Positions 9,609 to 18,620 are shown, numbered from the stretch's first letter. The stretch is 64,000 bases of DNA from Eudoraea adriatica DSM 19308 (GCF_000382125.1 NZ_KB907548.1:372001-436000); one strand, 5' to 3'. Made by a program: numbers and translations. The notes: a model not told the origin generated them from the sequence alone.

Positions 9609-10592
9609 TTAACCCCCTATGGAGGTCATGGAATTATCAAATACCCCCTTGTGTTCTTTCTGGGCTTCAAAGCCGGTAATTGCCCTCTTGCCCACAACAT
9701 CCCTGACAGCGTTTTCGATATTATCATCAGCAGAATTACCTCTTATAATTTCTCTAAGATTCATCTTCGGAGGACCATATAAACAAGTAATAACATCTCC
9801 CAATGCTGTTATGCGTAATCTGTTACAGCTTCCACAAAAAGTACGGCTGAACGAAGGAATAAGTCCAAAATTACCCTTATGCCCTCTGATTTTATAATTA
9901 ATAGAGGTAGAGGTTTTAGGTGATGGTATTAATTCAATGGAAGGGAATGTATTCCTAATGTGCGATAAGATAGCCTTGTAATCCCATTTAATTTCATTGA
10001 ATTTTTTGGACCCTCCATTAAATGGCATTTCCTCTAAAAACCGCACACTTACCGGGTAATGTTTTTGCAGATCCAAAATTGGAATAATATCCTGTACATT
10101 TTGATTGTCCAGCACAATAAAATTAATTCGGACATTAAACCCTTCAGTTATAAGTCTAATCAGATTGTTGTGAACAATATCATAGTGATCTCTGCGCGTT
10201 ATGCGTTCAAAAGTGGCCTTGTTTATTGCATCCATACTTACATTGACGTCTTTTATACCGAGTTCTTTCAATTCATCGATATGAGGGCCAATCAATGTAG
10301 CATTCGTGGTTATGGAAAGCTCTTTAAGGCCGGTATTTTTCTTGAGGTTTCTGAGAAGTACCATTAAGTCTTTTCTCACAAATGGTTCCCCACCTGTAAT
10401 CCTGATTTTATCAATACCCATCTCAATAAGAATATCACCAACTTTTGTAAGCTCCCCGATAGTCAAAAGCTTATCTTTTTTAGCAAAGTTTATACCTTCC
10501 GAGGGCATGCAATAATTGCATCGCAAATTACAGCGATCTGTCACAGCCAGGCGCAGATAATTAATTTTTCTATTGTGATTGTCAATCAGCAT
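9609..10592 (-). CDS. moaA: GTP 3',8-cyclase MoaA
   Basis: A radical-SAM enzyme that starts molybdopterin synthesis by converting GTP to 3',8-cyclo-GTP. The N-terminal cluster motif CNLRCNYC and the C-terminal motif CGSC followed by a third Cys in DVITCLYG are both present, and the protein ends in the double glycine needed for activity (TSIGG). I chose the ATG at 10592, giving 327 residues beginning MLIDNHNRKINYLRL. An in-frame GTG at 10637 would add 15 unconserved-looking residues and overlap moaD by 8 bases; that longer form cannot be excluded. Confidence 0.93.
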   Translation of the reverse strand: MLIDNHNRKINYLRLAVTDRCNLRCNYCMPSEGINFAKKDKLLTIGELTKVGDILIEMGIDKIRITGGEPFVRKDLMVLLRNLKKNTGLKELSITTNATLIGPHIDELKELGIKDVNVSMDAINKATFERITRRDHYDIVHNNLIRLITEGFNVRINFIVLDNQNVQDIIPILDLQKHYPVSVRFLEEMPFNGGSKKFNEIKWDYKAILSHIRNTFPSIELIPSPKTSTSINYKIRGHKGNFGLIPSFSRTFCGSCNRLRITALGDVITCLYGPPKMNLREIIRGNSADDNIENAVRDVVGKRAITGFEAQKEHKGVFDNSMTSIGG

Positions 10593-10629
10593 ATAAAAAT
10601 TGTATTTTGAATTGCTTTTCCAATAGCCA

Positions 10630-10875
10630 TTACCCACCGCTTACCGGGGGAATCAATGCTATTTCATCAAAACTATTTATCGCAACATCATCTGTTGCAT
10701 AATTATTGTTAACCGCCACGGCCAGCGAACTAAGCCTGGATAATTCAGGATAAGCGCCGGCAAGATAGGACTTTAATTCTCCAACGGTCTTCATTTTTAC
10801 CGATTTCACAGCGGGCATTGACAGTGTTGAGTTGCCAACTATATCTTTGGTTATACCAAATAATAATATCGTCAT
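10630..10875 (-). CDS. moaD: molybdopterin synthase sulfur carrier subunit MoaD
   Basis: An 81-residue ubiquitin-like protein with the family's typical length and the C-terminal PPVSGG that becomes the thiocarboxylate. MoeB (7886-8953) is its expected activating enzyme. MoaE, the large subunit it must pair with, is not in this window. It follows the hydroxylase large-subunit gene with a 1-base gap. Confidence 0.9.
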   Translation of the reverse strand: MTILLFGITKDIVGNSTLSMPAVKSVKMKTVGELKSYLAGAYPELSRLSSLAVAVNNNYATDDVAINSFDEIALIPPVSGG

Positions 10876-10876
10876 A

Positions 10877-13048
10877 TTAACCTATTATTTCTTTTTCAGG
10901 TCCTTTTAATAATTCGGGATACTTGCTAAAAGGCTGTTTATACAATCTCTTTCCGGTTGCGGCTTTAAAAGCATTGGCAATCGCACCACCAGCAGGAGGT
11001 AATGTAGGTTCCCCAAGTCCTGTTGGTGAAAACTCATTTTTCATTAAATGAGTTTCCACTATAGGGGCTTCATTTATACGGATCAGTCGATATTTGTCAA
11101 AATTAGTAGCAATTGGTACCCCATCCTTAAATCCAAAATCACCATACATTGCATGGCCAATACCATCAATTACACCACCTTCTATCTGATTTAAAGCTCC
11201 CAGAGGATTTATAACAATCCCGCAGTCTACAACACAGGTTACTTTCTTGACTACGGGGGTTCCATTCTCCAAAACCACATCCGCCACTTCTGCAACGTGA
11301 CTGTTATGGCAGTAGTAATTTACAAATCCCTGGTAGACCCCTTCAGGTTTAGTTCCCCAGCCTGATTTCTCAACTGCCGTTTTAATGACCTTTTCCATGC
11401 GTTCAGGGGAATACTGGATGCGTTCATCAGTGGTTCCTTTGACCCTCTGCAACAAGTCTAATCTAAGTTGTATCCTGTCTACTTCCATCATTTCGGCTAA
11501 TTCATCGAAGAAACTCTGTTCTGCGAAAGCCAGGAAGTTGGTATAAGGTGCTCTCCATGCACCGGTGGTAATGTTGCTTTGGTATTTGGCTACATCTACC
11601 TGGTAATTTTCAATCGCTCCGGCAGGGAAAAAATTGGGTATCAGGCCATACATATTAGAGTTGATAGCTGCTTCTTTTAAATGATACCCAGTTACTTTAC
11701 CATCTTTAACCGCGGCTTTAATTCTATATTTTATTGCTGGTCTGTAAATACCGTCGGCCATGTCATCATCTCTTGAAAACACTACTTTTACGGGTTTATT
11801 GGCCAGATTTGAAATTTCTGCTGCTTCTAAGGCAAAATCGCCGTATAATCTCCTGCCAAAGCCACCACCCATCCTCGTCATCTCTAAATGAACGTCTTCA
11901 AAATCGCGTTCCAATAATTCCGCAATGCGCTTGGCAGTTCCTTCCGGAGTTTGGATAGGACCTACTAAATGAATTTTTTCCGGTGTAACATTGGCATAAA
12001 AGTTCATTGGCTCCAAACAGTTATGCGGCAGGAATGGAGACTCATAAGTTCTTTCCAAAACTTTATCGGCCTGGGCAAAAGCCTTTTTGATATTTCCGTC
12101 TGCACGCAGTGTTTCAAATTTGTTGCCATCTAATAATCCCAACAATAATGTGTCGTGATCTTCGGTACTTTCCAATTTAGAGTCTGCTTTCCATTCTGCC
12201 TTTAATGCTTTTTTTCCCTTCATTGCCGACCAGGTGTCTTTTGCCAAAACCGCTATTTTATCGCCAAACTGAAGTACCTCTATTACCCCTTCAACCGATT
12301 TGGAAGCCGTATCGTCATACGATTCCAGTTTTTGTCCAAACGCAGGCGGGCGCATTACGGAGGCAATTACCATGCCCTCTGATTTATAATCTAATCCGAA
12401 AAGAGGTTTTCCAGTAATAATTTCATCGATATCGACATTAGCGGCATCAGTACCTATTATCTTATAGTCTTTGACGTCTTTAAGGGTAACTTCTTCAGGT
12501 ATCTCAAGTGCAGCGGCTTCGTTAACAACTTCTCCATAACCCAATTTATCCCCTGCGGCATTGCTGATTACACCCTCACTCGTTGTACATTCGGAGGGAC
12601 TAACCCCCCATCTTGCGGCAGCAGCGTTAATGAGCATTTGTCTTGCAGTGGCGCCTGTTTCCCGCAAAGGATTCCATCCAAATCGAATAGACTGACTGCC
12701 TCCTGCTACCTGCCTTGTATAATTATTGGTGTCTAAAATACCCTGCTGCACATAAACGTCTTTCCAGGCAACGTCTAATTCCTCCGCAATAATCATTGGC
12801 ATCGAGGTTTTCACCCCTTGTCCTATTTCAGGATTAGGTGAAAATATGGTAACGGCACCATTATCCGCTATTTTAATAAAAGCGTTAAAATCATTATAGT
12901 TTAATTCCGCTAAGTCCACAGGTGGTTTTGTACCGGGCTTACATGCGGTAAATAAATTGAAACCAATTAATATTCCCCCTCCTGCAAGGGAGCTTGTTTT
13001 CATAAAGGATCTTCTGCTAAATGTTATTGATGTTCTCTGTGTAGACAT
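10877..13048 (-). CDS. periplasmic molybdenum hydroxylase, large subunit (IorB-like)
   Basis: The 723-residue protein has a Tat signal with twin arginines at 12-13 (SRRSFMKTSSLAGGG). The sequence LFTAC after it could also be a lipobox, so a Tat lipoprotein is possible. Molybdopterin-binding motifs of the xanthine-dehydrogenase family follow: GGFGRRLYGDFALEAAE, TGAWRAPYTN, and the catalytic-Glu loop GLGEPTLPPAGG with Glu at about 680. It resembles isoquinoline 1-oxidoreductase and aldehyde oxidases that lack a FAD subunit and pass electrons to a cytochrome. The substrate is unknown. Its small subunit is encoded directly upstream. Confidence 0.9.
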   Translation of the reverse strand: MSTQRTSITFSRRSFMKTSSLAGGGILIGFNLFTACKPGTKPPVDLAELNYNDFNAFIKIADNGAVTIFSPNPEIGQGVKTSMPMIIAEELDVAWKDVYVQQGILDTNNYTRQVAGGSQSIRFGWNPLRETGATARQMLINAAAARWGVSPSECTTSEGVISNAAGDKLGYGEVVNEAAALEIPEEVTLKDVKDYKIIGTDAANVDIDEIITGKPLFGLDYKSEGMVIASVMRPPAFGQKLESYDDTASKSVEGVIEVLQFGDKIAVLAKDTWSAMKGKKALKAEWKADSKLESTEDHDTLLLGLLDGNKFETLRADGNIKKAFAQADKVLERTYESPFLPHNCLEPMNFYANVTPEKIHLVGPIQTPEGTAKRIAELLERDFEDVHLEMTRMGGGFGRRLYGDFALEAAEISNLANKPVKVVFSRDDDMADGIYRPAIKYRIKAAVKDGKVTGYHLKEAAINSNMYGLIPNFFPAGAIENYQVDVAKYQSNITTGAWRAPYTNFLAFAEQSFFDELAEMMEVDRIQLRLDLLQRVKGTTDERIQYSPERMEKVIKTAVEKSGWGTKPEGVYQGFVNYYCHNSHVAEVADVVLENGTPVVKKVTCVVDCGIVINPLGALNQIEGGVIDGIGHAMYGDFGFKDGVPIATNFDKYRLIRINEAPIVETHLMKNEFSPTGLGEPTLPPAGGAIANAFKAATGKRLYKQPFSKYPELLKGPEKEIIG

Positions 13049-13069
13049 TTTGATTTTTTATTTGGTTTA

Positions 13070-13531
13070 CTATGCCAATTTACTGGCAGCTTTTTCCACC
13101 GCTTTATAAATTCTTGTATAGGATGCACATCTGCATATATTACCCTGCATAGCATCCTTAATCTCATCTTCTGTTGGATTAGGGTTCTTTTTAAGAAATG
13201 CCGAGGCGGTCATTATCTGACCGGACTGGCAATAACCGCATTGTGGAACGTCCACTTCTTTCCATGCCTCCTGAACGGGATGGGTTCCGTCCTCGGAGAG
13301 TCCTTCAATTGTAGTTATAGATTTTCCATCTACCTGAGCTATAGTCAATGCACAACTTCTTACGGCTATCCCGTCAAGATGAATAGTACAAGATCCACAA
13401 AGCGCAATTCCACAACCATATTTCGTTCCCACGAGGTTTAAATTATCGCGTAAAACCCAGAGCAAGGGTGTGTCTTCGCTTACCTCCACAGACCTCGATT
13501 CACCATTGATATTTAATTGATACGTTGGCAT
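13070..13531 (-). CDS. molybdenum hydroxylase small subunit, two [2Fe-2S] clusters (IorA-like)
   Basis: A 153-residue ferredoxin-like subunit. The plant-type cluster ligands are Cys40, 45, 48 and 60 (GCGIALCGSC...RSC), and the second cluster ligands are Cys98, 101, 133 and 135 (CGYC...CRC). It carries electrons from the molybdenum site of the large subunit. It has no signal peptide, so it is probably carried across the membrane with the Tat-tagged large subunit, as is known for this family. It is the first gene of the molybdenum operon, with a candidate promoter and repeat cluster just upstream. Confidence 0.93.
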   Translation of the reverse strand: MPTYQLNINGESRSVEVSEDTPLLWVLRDNLNLVGTKYGCGIALCGSCTIHLDGIAVRSCALTIAQVDGKSITTIEGLSEDGTHPVQEAWKEVDVPQCGYCQSGQIMTASAFLKKNPNPTEDEIKDAMQGNICRCASYTRIYKAVEKAASKLA

Positions 13532-13566
13532 GTTTTTAAAGTTTTTGATATTCTTTTTAAAGTTAT

Positions 13567-13600
13567 CAAAATAATAAGTATTTAGTACTCATTTAACAAA
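13567..13600 (-). promoter_or_regulatory. candidate promoter of the molybdenum operon
   Basis: On the minus strand a TTTG (13600-13597) is followed after 22 bases by TTATTTTG (13574-13567), one base from the Bacteroidota -7 consensus TAnnTTTG. The first codon of the small-subunit gene is about 35 bases downstream. The TTTG sits in the centre of the palindrome at 13590-13610. The assignment is by pattern only. Confidence 0.4.
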
Positions 13601-13689
13601 TTGTTAAATGTTAAAAAGTTAAATTTTAAAAATCAATTCTAACCGGAACTTTCACATTTCATATTCTAACCTTTAACAAGATTTAACAA
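13590..13689. repeat. cluster of four TTTAACAA sites, including a 21-bp palindrome
   Basis: CATTTAACAA / A / TTGTTAAATG at 13590-13610 is a perfect palindrome around one central base. About 70 bases away TTTAACAA occurs twice more as a direct repeat at 13672-13679 and 13682-13689, exactly 10 bases (one helical turn) apart. All lie in the 230-base divergent region between the molybdenum operon and the VWA lipoprotein gene. This arrangement is typical of a regulator-binding region; no regulator gene is adjacent. Confidence 0.5.
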
Positions 13690-13761
13690 ATATTTTTATT
13701 CTCGTCATAATTTTAAAAAGAATTCGCCGTTGTGCAGGTTGAACATCAAATCTCATGAAAA

Positions 13762-14853
13762 ATGAAAAAGTATCTGAAACTGTCCAGCCTTATTTTTACT
13801 ATCATCCTTTTTATTTCCTGTGGAAATGCCGATGATGATGTAAATTTTGACATTAACCAGACAGGTTCCCTTGGATTAGGTGAAACGGTTGATCAATGTC
13901 TTGACCTTGGGGAAAATGATCTCGTATTATCTGTTCAGGATCAATTTACCAGCTTACCTGGTAAGGTGTCTGTTTTTTTTAAAGTTTCTGACAATTCCGG
14001 TAATCCGGTTCCAGGATTAACAGCAGAACAATTTACAATTTATGAACAAGGACGAAATGACGAATGTTTTAATACCATATCTGCCTCCGAGTCCTATGCG
14101 AGGATTTCTCCGAATTCTCAGATATTTAACAACAACACATTATTGGTACTAGACCTGAGTAATAGCGTACTTAGCAATAGTCTGGATGAATTAAAATCCG
14201 CAACAACAAGTTTTATAAACAATGTTATGCCGGCCGCGGAAGAAGACTCATTTAAAATGGCCATTTATTGGTTTGACGGAGAAGATGAACTTCATCTGTT
14301 AAATCCGTTAACTGCCTCAGCAGATGAACTTGTTGCTGCGGTAACAGGAATTACAACTTCTATAAGTAATGATCCGTCTACAGATTTATACGGAGCAGTA
14401 ATTAAATCCGCTAACATTGCCTCTGAACTACTTCTTGAGAGCACGAACAGCAATAGTATTGGTGCCGCTTCAGTAGTTGTTTTTACTGATGGCACAGACC
14501 AGGCTTCCAGATACAGTGAGGACGAAGCCCTGCAAAAAGTTGATCAGTCTGATAGCAATATATCTTTCTTTGCAATTGGCCTGGGGTCTGAAATAGATAC
14601 TGAAATACTAATGAAAATTGGTAAAACTTCCAGTGTTTTTGCAGGGAGCACAGAAGAGCTTGAAACAACTTTTAATGATATTTCATTAAGAGTTAACGAA
14701 CAGGCAAATAGTTTTTATCTCTTCGAATATTGCACACCTAAAAGAGATGGCAGTGGCGAAAACAATTTGGTTATACAGGTAAACAATGGCAACCTCCAGG
14801 GGGCTGTACAAACTAAATTTGACAGTGCCGGATTTACAGGAGGCTGCCAGTAG
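13762..14853 (+). CDS. VWA-domain lipoprotein
   Basis: The 363-residue protein has a lipoprotein signal with Cys20 (LFISCGNADDD). After a Big-like or adhesion-type segment at about 50-115 comes a von Willebrand factor A domain with the metal-ion site DLSNS near residue 130 and the strand VVVFTDGTDQASR. Two C-terminal cysteines (YCTPKR and GGCQ) may form a disulfide with C45 or C96. It is likely anchored in the outer membrane or periplasm; ligand unknown. It is divergent from the molybdenum operon and followed by a clear terminator. Confidence 0.82.
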   Translation: MKKYLKLSSLIFTIILFISCGNADDDVNFDINQTGSLGLGETVDQCLDLGENDLVLSVQDQFTSLPGKVSVFFKVSDNSGNPVPGLTAEQFTIYEQGRNDECFNTISASESYARISPNSQIFNNNTLLVLDLSNSVLSNSLDELKSATTSFINNVMPAAEEDSFKMAIYWFDGEDELHLLNPLTASADELVAAVTGITTSISNDPSTDLYGAVIKSANIASELLLESTNSNSIGAASVVVFTDGTDQASRYSEDEALQKVDQSDSNISFFAIGLGSEIDTEILMKIGKTSSVFAGSTEELETTFNDISLRVNEQANSFYLFEYCTPKRDGSGENNLVIQVNNGNLQGAVQTKFDSAGFTGGCQ

Positions 14854-14877
14854 ACAAATAATAAAAAACCATATTTC

Positions 14878-14901
14878 AAGAGGTGCTTTTTAGCACCTCT
14901 T
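14878..14901 (+). terminator. intrinsic terminator after the VWA lipoprotein gene
   Basis: A perfect 10-bp stem (AAGAGGTGCT with AGCACCTCTT) encloses a TTTT loop and is followed by a run of T (14900-14906), 24 bases after the stop codon at 14853. Confidence 0.88.
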
Positions 14902-15034
14902 TTTTATTGCCTTACATACTCTTCAAGTAGGGTTTTTCCCAATTCACTTGTTTTATAAGTAGAAACCACCTGTAACTATTGCAACTTAAAATTATTCTAA
15001 AAATTAAAAATTGTTAACGCTTAAAAAAGAAATC

Positions 15035-15220
15035 ATGCAAATTTTAAACGAAATTATCCGTCAAAGTGCAATAGGGGCATTATCTAAATGGTATCAGAGC
15101 GCTGTTCTTTTGGTTTTCTCATCAATAGTAGCAATGTTGTTTACCATGTTGGTGGTCTTACTAACAAATGCCACCAGCATTTCCGCAAATTTTAGTTACC
15201 TGTTTGGAGGAATCGTATAA
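15035..15220 (+). CDS. small membrane protein of unknown function
   Basis: From the ATG at 15035, preceded by AAAAAAGA, this encodes 61 residues: an amphipathic N-terminus (MQILNEIIRQSAIGALSKWY) and a single transmembrane helix at about 22-42. A TTG at 15011 would lengthen it by 8 residues. It stands alone, after a terminator and convergent with the carboxypeptidase gene. I do not recognise the family. The hydrophobic pattern and clean start suggest it is real, but a small toxin-like or regulatory membrane peptide cannot be told apart from chance here. Confidence 0.45.
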   Translation: MQILNEIIRQSAIGALSKWYQSAVLLVFSSIVAMLFTMLVVLLTNATSISANFSYLFGGIV

Positions 15221-15276
15221 TCTTTGAATTGTTTCCCAACAAGTTTAAAAAAGATACCAAAAATCTAACAGATCGC

Positions 15277-16749
15277 TTATTTATAGATCATAGCATTCAC
15301 AAAATCGGTTTTCCCGCTATCCAAATCTATTAAAAAGCCATTGATTACGGCCTTTTCAATTTTTTGACCTTTGGAGAGCAGAAAAGTTGGGTTTTTACCA
15401 ACGGTGACACTAAATTTCGGGACTTTATAGGTTGTAGAAATAATATGTATTGGTATAGGTGAATTTAGGATATCTTCTTCAAGTTGTTCAACCCTGACAT
15501 AGGTGTATCCGGATTTCAGTAATTCTTTTGGATCAAGCTCATTCAGCGCATTAAATGATTTTATGGTTTTGGCATATACCTTACCTGGTACAATTTTATA
15601 ACCTTTTGCCTTAAAAGTTTTATATCCGTAATATGTTGAAAGATCACCCTGATCGATAATTCTACTGCTATACCAAAAATCGTTATGGCCCTGCATATCA
15701 ACTTCGGGTCTTTGAATACCAAGGTCAAGTATATATTCAGAACCCATCAAATCATAACTTACCTCCTCTATCTTCAAATCAAAAAGCTTTCGATCATTCT
15801 GAGGTATTTTTTCATATTCCGAAAGGGCAATATCCCTGTAATTCTCTTTCGCTATGGTATATATAGCAGAAAGAATGGATACATAATTCAATTTTCGTAT
15901 CTCCTGTTTTTCCACATCTCCGGGATAACCACCCGATTCTATTAAAATTGTACTTGTCCCCCACTTTTGAATATTATCCCCAAAGGCTCTTGGCTCAAAA
16001 TCGTCGTTATATCTGCCAACCTGTCCCGGTGCATATTTCTGAATAATATTATTCATGTAAACAATTACCTTCATAGCATTAGCCCTGACCTCATTTACAT
16101 CTTTTTCATAATTATAGGCAGGTGCCAGATAGGAAATTGTAGCCGGTTTACTCGTTCTTTCAGCATTATAATAGGTACTCTGGTCATGAAGATTAAATCC
16201 GAAGTCGGCATTTAAACTATCACGAACACCTTTAAGGGTTTTGCTTTCAGGTGATTGGAGACGAAGTGCATCCCTGTTTATGTCTATTCCGAGAGTATTT
16301 CTTCTTTGAAAGACTTCTGCACCATCCGGGTTCAACATCGGTAAAAAGTGAAGTCTCAAATTTTTTAATATCTCCCCTATTTCATCTTCAAAATCATTTC
16401 GGTCCAAAAAGTTTAAAATATCAAAAATAGCCTGGGTTGCTGTTGGTTCATTACCATGCATTTGTGACCATAAAAATACATCTGTTTCACCACTACCAAT
16501 ACTTATCAGAGATAATGATCTGCCTTCAATTGAACTTCCGACTGTCCTAACATCAAATTTGGGATTTTTCCTGTATTTATTTATTAACGGTAAAAGCTCA
16601 TGATGCTTAATTCGTCTTTTATTCAATGTTGACTCTTTGTACGACTCATAGGTCTCATACAAGGAGTTTGTAATATCCGTGGGCTGGGCATATATGTGGG
16701 AACTTAGCACAAGGAGGATAAGAAAGGCATTTAGGTATTTATTGGTCAT
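15277..16749 (-). CDS. M14 family zinc carboxypeptidase
   Basis: This 490-residue protein has a signal peptide ending near residue 21 (LSSHIYAQ). The M14 zinc site is visible as HGNE at about 110-113 with the third ligand in NLHDQSTY, the substrate arginine region in DINRDA and the catalytic Glu in ILIESGGYPGD. The C-terminal third is a beta-rich extension. It would trim peptides, possibly cell-wall peptides, in the periplasm. Its start overlaps the end of the amidase gene by 11 bases, so the two are translated together. Confidence 0.88.
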   Translation of the reverse strand: MTNKYLNAFLILLVLSSHIYAQPTDITNSLYETYESYKESTLNKRRIKHHELLPLINKYRKNPKFDVRTVGSSIEGRSLSLISIGSGETDVFLWSQMHGNEPTATQAIFDILNFLDRNDFEDEIGEILKNLRLHFLPMLNPDGAEVFQRRNTLGIDINRDALRLQSPESKTLKGVRDSLNADFGFNLHDQSTYYNAERTSKPATISYLAPAYNYEKDVNEVRANAMKVIVYMNNIIQKYAPGQVGRYNDDFEPRAFGDNIQKWGTSTILIESGGYPGDVEKQEIRKLNYVSILSAIYTIAKENYRDIALSEYEKIPQNDRKLFDLKIEEVSYDLMGSEYILDLGIQRPEVDMQGHNDFWYSSRIIDQGDLSTYYGYKTFKAKGYKIVPGKVYAKTIKSFNALNELDPKELLKSGYTYVRVEQLEEDILNSPIPIHIISTTYKVPKFSVTVGKNPTFLLSKGQKIEKAVINGFLIDLDSGKTDFVNAMIYK

Positions 16750-17413
16750 TATTTTGCGGGTTTTTTGGTACGGGCTTAAAATTAAGATTTTTAGTTGCTT
16801 TTCGTACTTTATCCATAAAATCTTTACCCGGATCTGTTTTTAAAGTTCTGTAATTATTGTCTTTCTCCAACCATAAAGGATGGTCTGCAAAATTTGTATA
16901 CTCATAGTGTCCAATTAAATATTCAATTGGATATTTATCGTACAAGTATTCAACCAACCAAATATTTGCTTTTAGTTGCGCCTTTGTCAATGGCAATGCT
17001 TCTGTTCCTCCAACATTTTCAACGCCTATTGCACAATGATTAAGGCCAATAACATGTCTGGCCATATTTGTTTCGGGCATCAGACTATAGATTGTGCCAT
17101 CCCTGTCTACCATAAATTGTGAAGAGACATTCAAACTTCCTGCACTTATTATATCTGATCGCGAATTTGGTAGACTTGGCTTATCAAAGGCTTCAAAGGC
17201 TTCATCCAGAGTAGGGATTACCGTCCAGTGTAATACGATCATTTTAGGAGTAATATCCGGGGACTCCTGTTGTATTCCATAATGTTCCAATAAATAAGCG
17301 CTTGTTAATTCTGCCCGTTCCTGATCAAAGACAATGGGCTTGTATTTAATTCCCCTGGTGGCGGAACAGGATAAGAAAATGATTGCTAAAAAAACTATGA
17401 GGAAATGCTTCAT
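16739..17413 (-). CDS. N-acetylmuramoyl-L-alanine amidase lipoprotein (Amidase_2)
   Basis: The 224-residue protein has a lipoprotein signal with Cys16 (IIFLSCSATRG). The Amidase_2 zinc ligands are visible: VLHWT, ARHVIG with the loop GLNHCAIGVENVGG, and TDPGKDF. It cleaves the bond between MurNAc and the stem peptide, or acts on released muropeptides. It is co-transcribed with the downstream M14 carboxypeptidase; together they suggest peptidoglycan turnover or recycling. The length is normal. Confidence 0.9.
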   Translation of the reverse strand: MKHFLIVFLAIIFLSCSATRGIKYKPIVFDQERAELTSAYLLEHYGIQQESPDITPKMIVLHWTVIPTLDEAFEAFDKPSLPNSRSDIISAGSLNVSSQFMVDRDGTIYSLMPETNMARHVIGLNHCAIGVENVGGTEALPLTKAQLKANIWLVEYLYDKYPIEYLIGHYEYTNFADHPLWLEKDNNYRTLKTDPGKDFMDKVRKATKNLNFKPVPKNPQNNDQ

Positions 17414-17499
17414 TAAGTAGGGGGTATATGTAAAATAATTGGATATTTTTTCATCTTAAATTCATGTCTAAATTTTAAAAATAAAATCATAAATCTATT

Positions 17500-18372
17500 C
17501 TAGCCGGGAAGAGGCACATAGGTTTTATCGGTTTTCATCATTGGAAAAGTCCTATTTTTCCAGGACTCCCTGGCTTCATCAACGGTACGCTTACTGTGGG
17601 ATACAAAATTCCAATAAATATGCCGCTCCTCATTAAAAGGTTCCCCTCCAAATAATAGAAGGTGAGAATTTGCTTTGACCTCAATTTTACAAACATCGGA
17701 TACCTTGGAGACAAGGATATTTCCACTTTTAATTTCATTATCGCAAGCCAGGATACTGCCTTTCACGATGCAAATTCCGATTTCGCCGGATAATTCATTT
17801 GAAGTATCGAGAATATAATCTTCAATAGTTTTTATTTCCAGCATAAATAAGGGAGAATGCACGGGTACGGGTGATGTCTTTCCATAGCCGTTGCCGGCTA
17901 TTAGTTTGAAAGATGTACTGCCATCTTGCCATTGGGGGAGTTCATCAGCACCAAAATGGTAAAATTTTGGATCTGTATTCTCCAAGTCCTTGGGTAACGC
18001 CACCCATATTTGATAGCCATGAGCCACTAAACTTCTACCATCCCGAAGATCGGCCGGGGTCCTTTCAGTATGGGAAACTCCTTTCCCTGCAATCATCCAG
18101 TTTACAGACCCCGGAGTAATACGCTGTTTTGTACCTAAACTGTCTTCATGCATAATTTCTCCTTCCAGCATATATGTTAAGGTAGCCAATCCGATATGTG
18201 GGTGTTGATCGACATCCAAATATCTTTCAGGTCCTAAATTAACAGGACCCATATGATCAATAAATATAAAAGGACCAATCATCCTTTTTTTTCGAAAGGG
18301 TATCAGCCTTCCTACCAGAAAGTCCCCAATGTCCCTGCTTCTTTCGGCTATAATCAATCCTCTATTCGACAT
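17500..18372 (-). CDS. pirin family protein
   Basis: A 290-residue bicupin protein. The N-terminal cupin contains the pirin metal site residues in HPHIGLATLTYMLEG and HEDSLG with a later GVSHTERTP. Pirins are cytosolic iron-binding proteins; some have quercetin dioxygenase activity, others act in regulation. The C-terminal domain ends in FVSHSKRTVDEARESW, typical of the family. The gene is monocistronic by spacing. Confidence 0.93.
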   Translation of the reverse strand: MSNRGLIIAERSRDIGDFLVGRLIPFRKKRMIGPFIFIDHMGPVNLGPERYLDVDQHPHIGLATLTYMLEGEIMHEDSLGTKQRITPGSVNWMIAGKGVSHTERTPADLRDGRSLVAHGYQIWVALPKDLENTDPKFYHFGADELPQWQDGSTSFKLIAGNGYGKTSPVPVHSPLFMLEIKTIEDYILDTSNELSGEIGICIVKGSILACDNEIKSGNILVSKVSDVCKIEVKANSHLLLFGGEPFNEERHIYWNFVSHSKRTVDEARESWKNRTFPMMKTDKTYVPLPG

Positions 18373-18437
18373 TTAATCCTATTTGATATTCTTAATGAAA
18401 ATATTTCTAACAATAGTAAATTACTAAAATTCAATCA

Positions 18438-18581
18438 ATGATTAACAAGGTAAATATTACTATGAAGTTCCTTTTTGAGGGTCAAATATCAGGAATTGTC
18501 CTGTTTACCACAAGTTTGGGACAGCTCACAACAATAATTATATTTTCATGGGGGTTGATTGTATGTTTACACTGTAAATAA
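18438..18581 (+). CDS. possible small membrane peptide
   Basis: An ATG at 18438 opens 47 codons with one strongly hydrophobic helix (about residues 18-44, containing GIVLFTTSLG and IIIFSWGLIVCL). A second in-frame ATG at 18462 would give 39 residues. The hairpin at 18621-18654 with a T run lies 40 bases downstream in the correct direction. No homologue is known to me and the start site is weak, so this is a tentative call. Confidence 0.28.
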   Translation: MINKVNITMKFLFEGQISGIVLFTTSLGQLTTIIIFSWGLIVCLHCK

Positions 18582-18620
18582 TAAGAAGTTAATTTTTTCA
18601 TTTTCATATAGTGTTCTCGT

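Noticed and set aside
10593-10637. GTG start that would lengthen MoaA by 15 residues
   Set aside because: The added residues are not family-like and overlap moaD; the ATG at 10592 gives the normal MoaA length. Kept as an alternative in the moaA entry.
13532-13761. Molybdenum cofactor riboswitch upstream of the Mo operon
   Set aside because: The leader after the candidate promoter is only about 30 bases and AT-rich, with no stable multi-stem fold visible.
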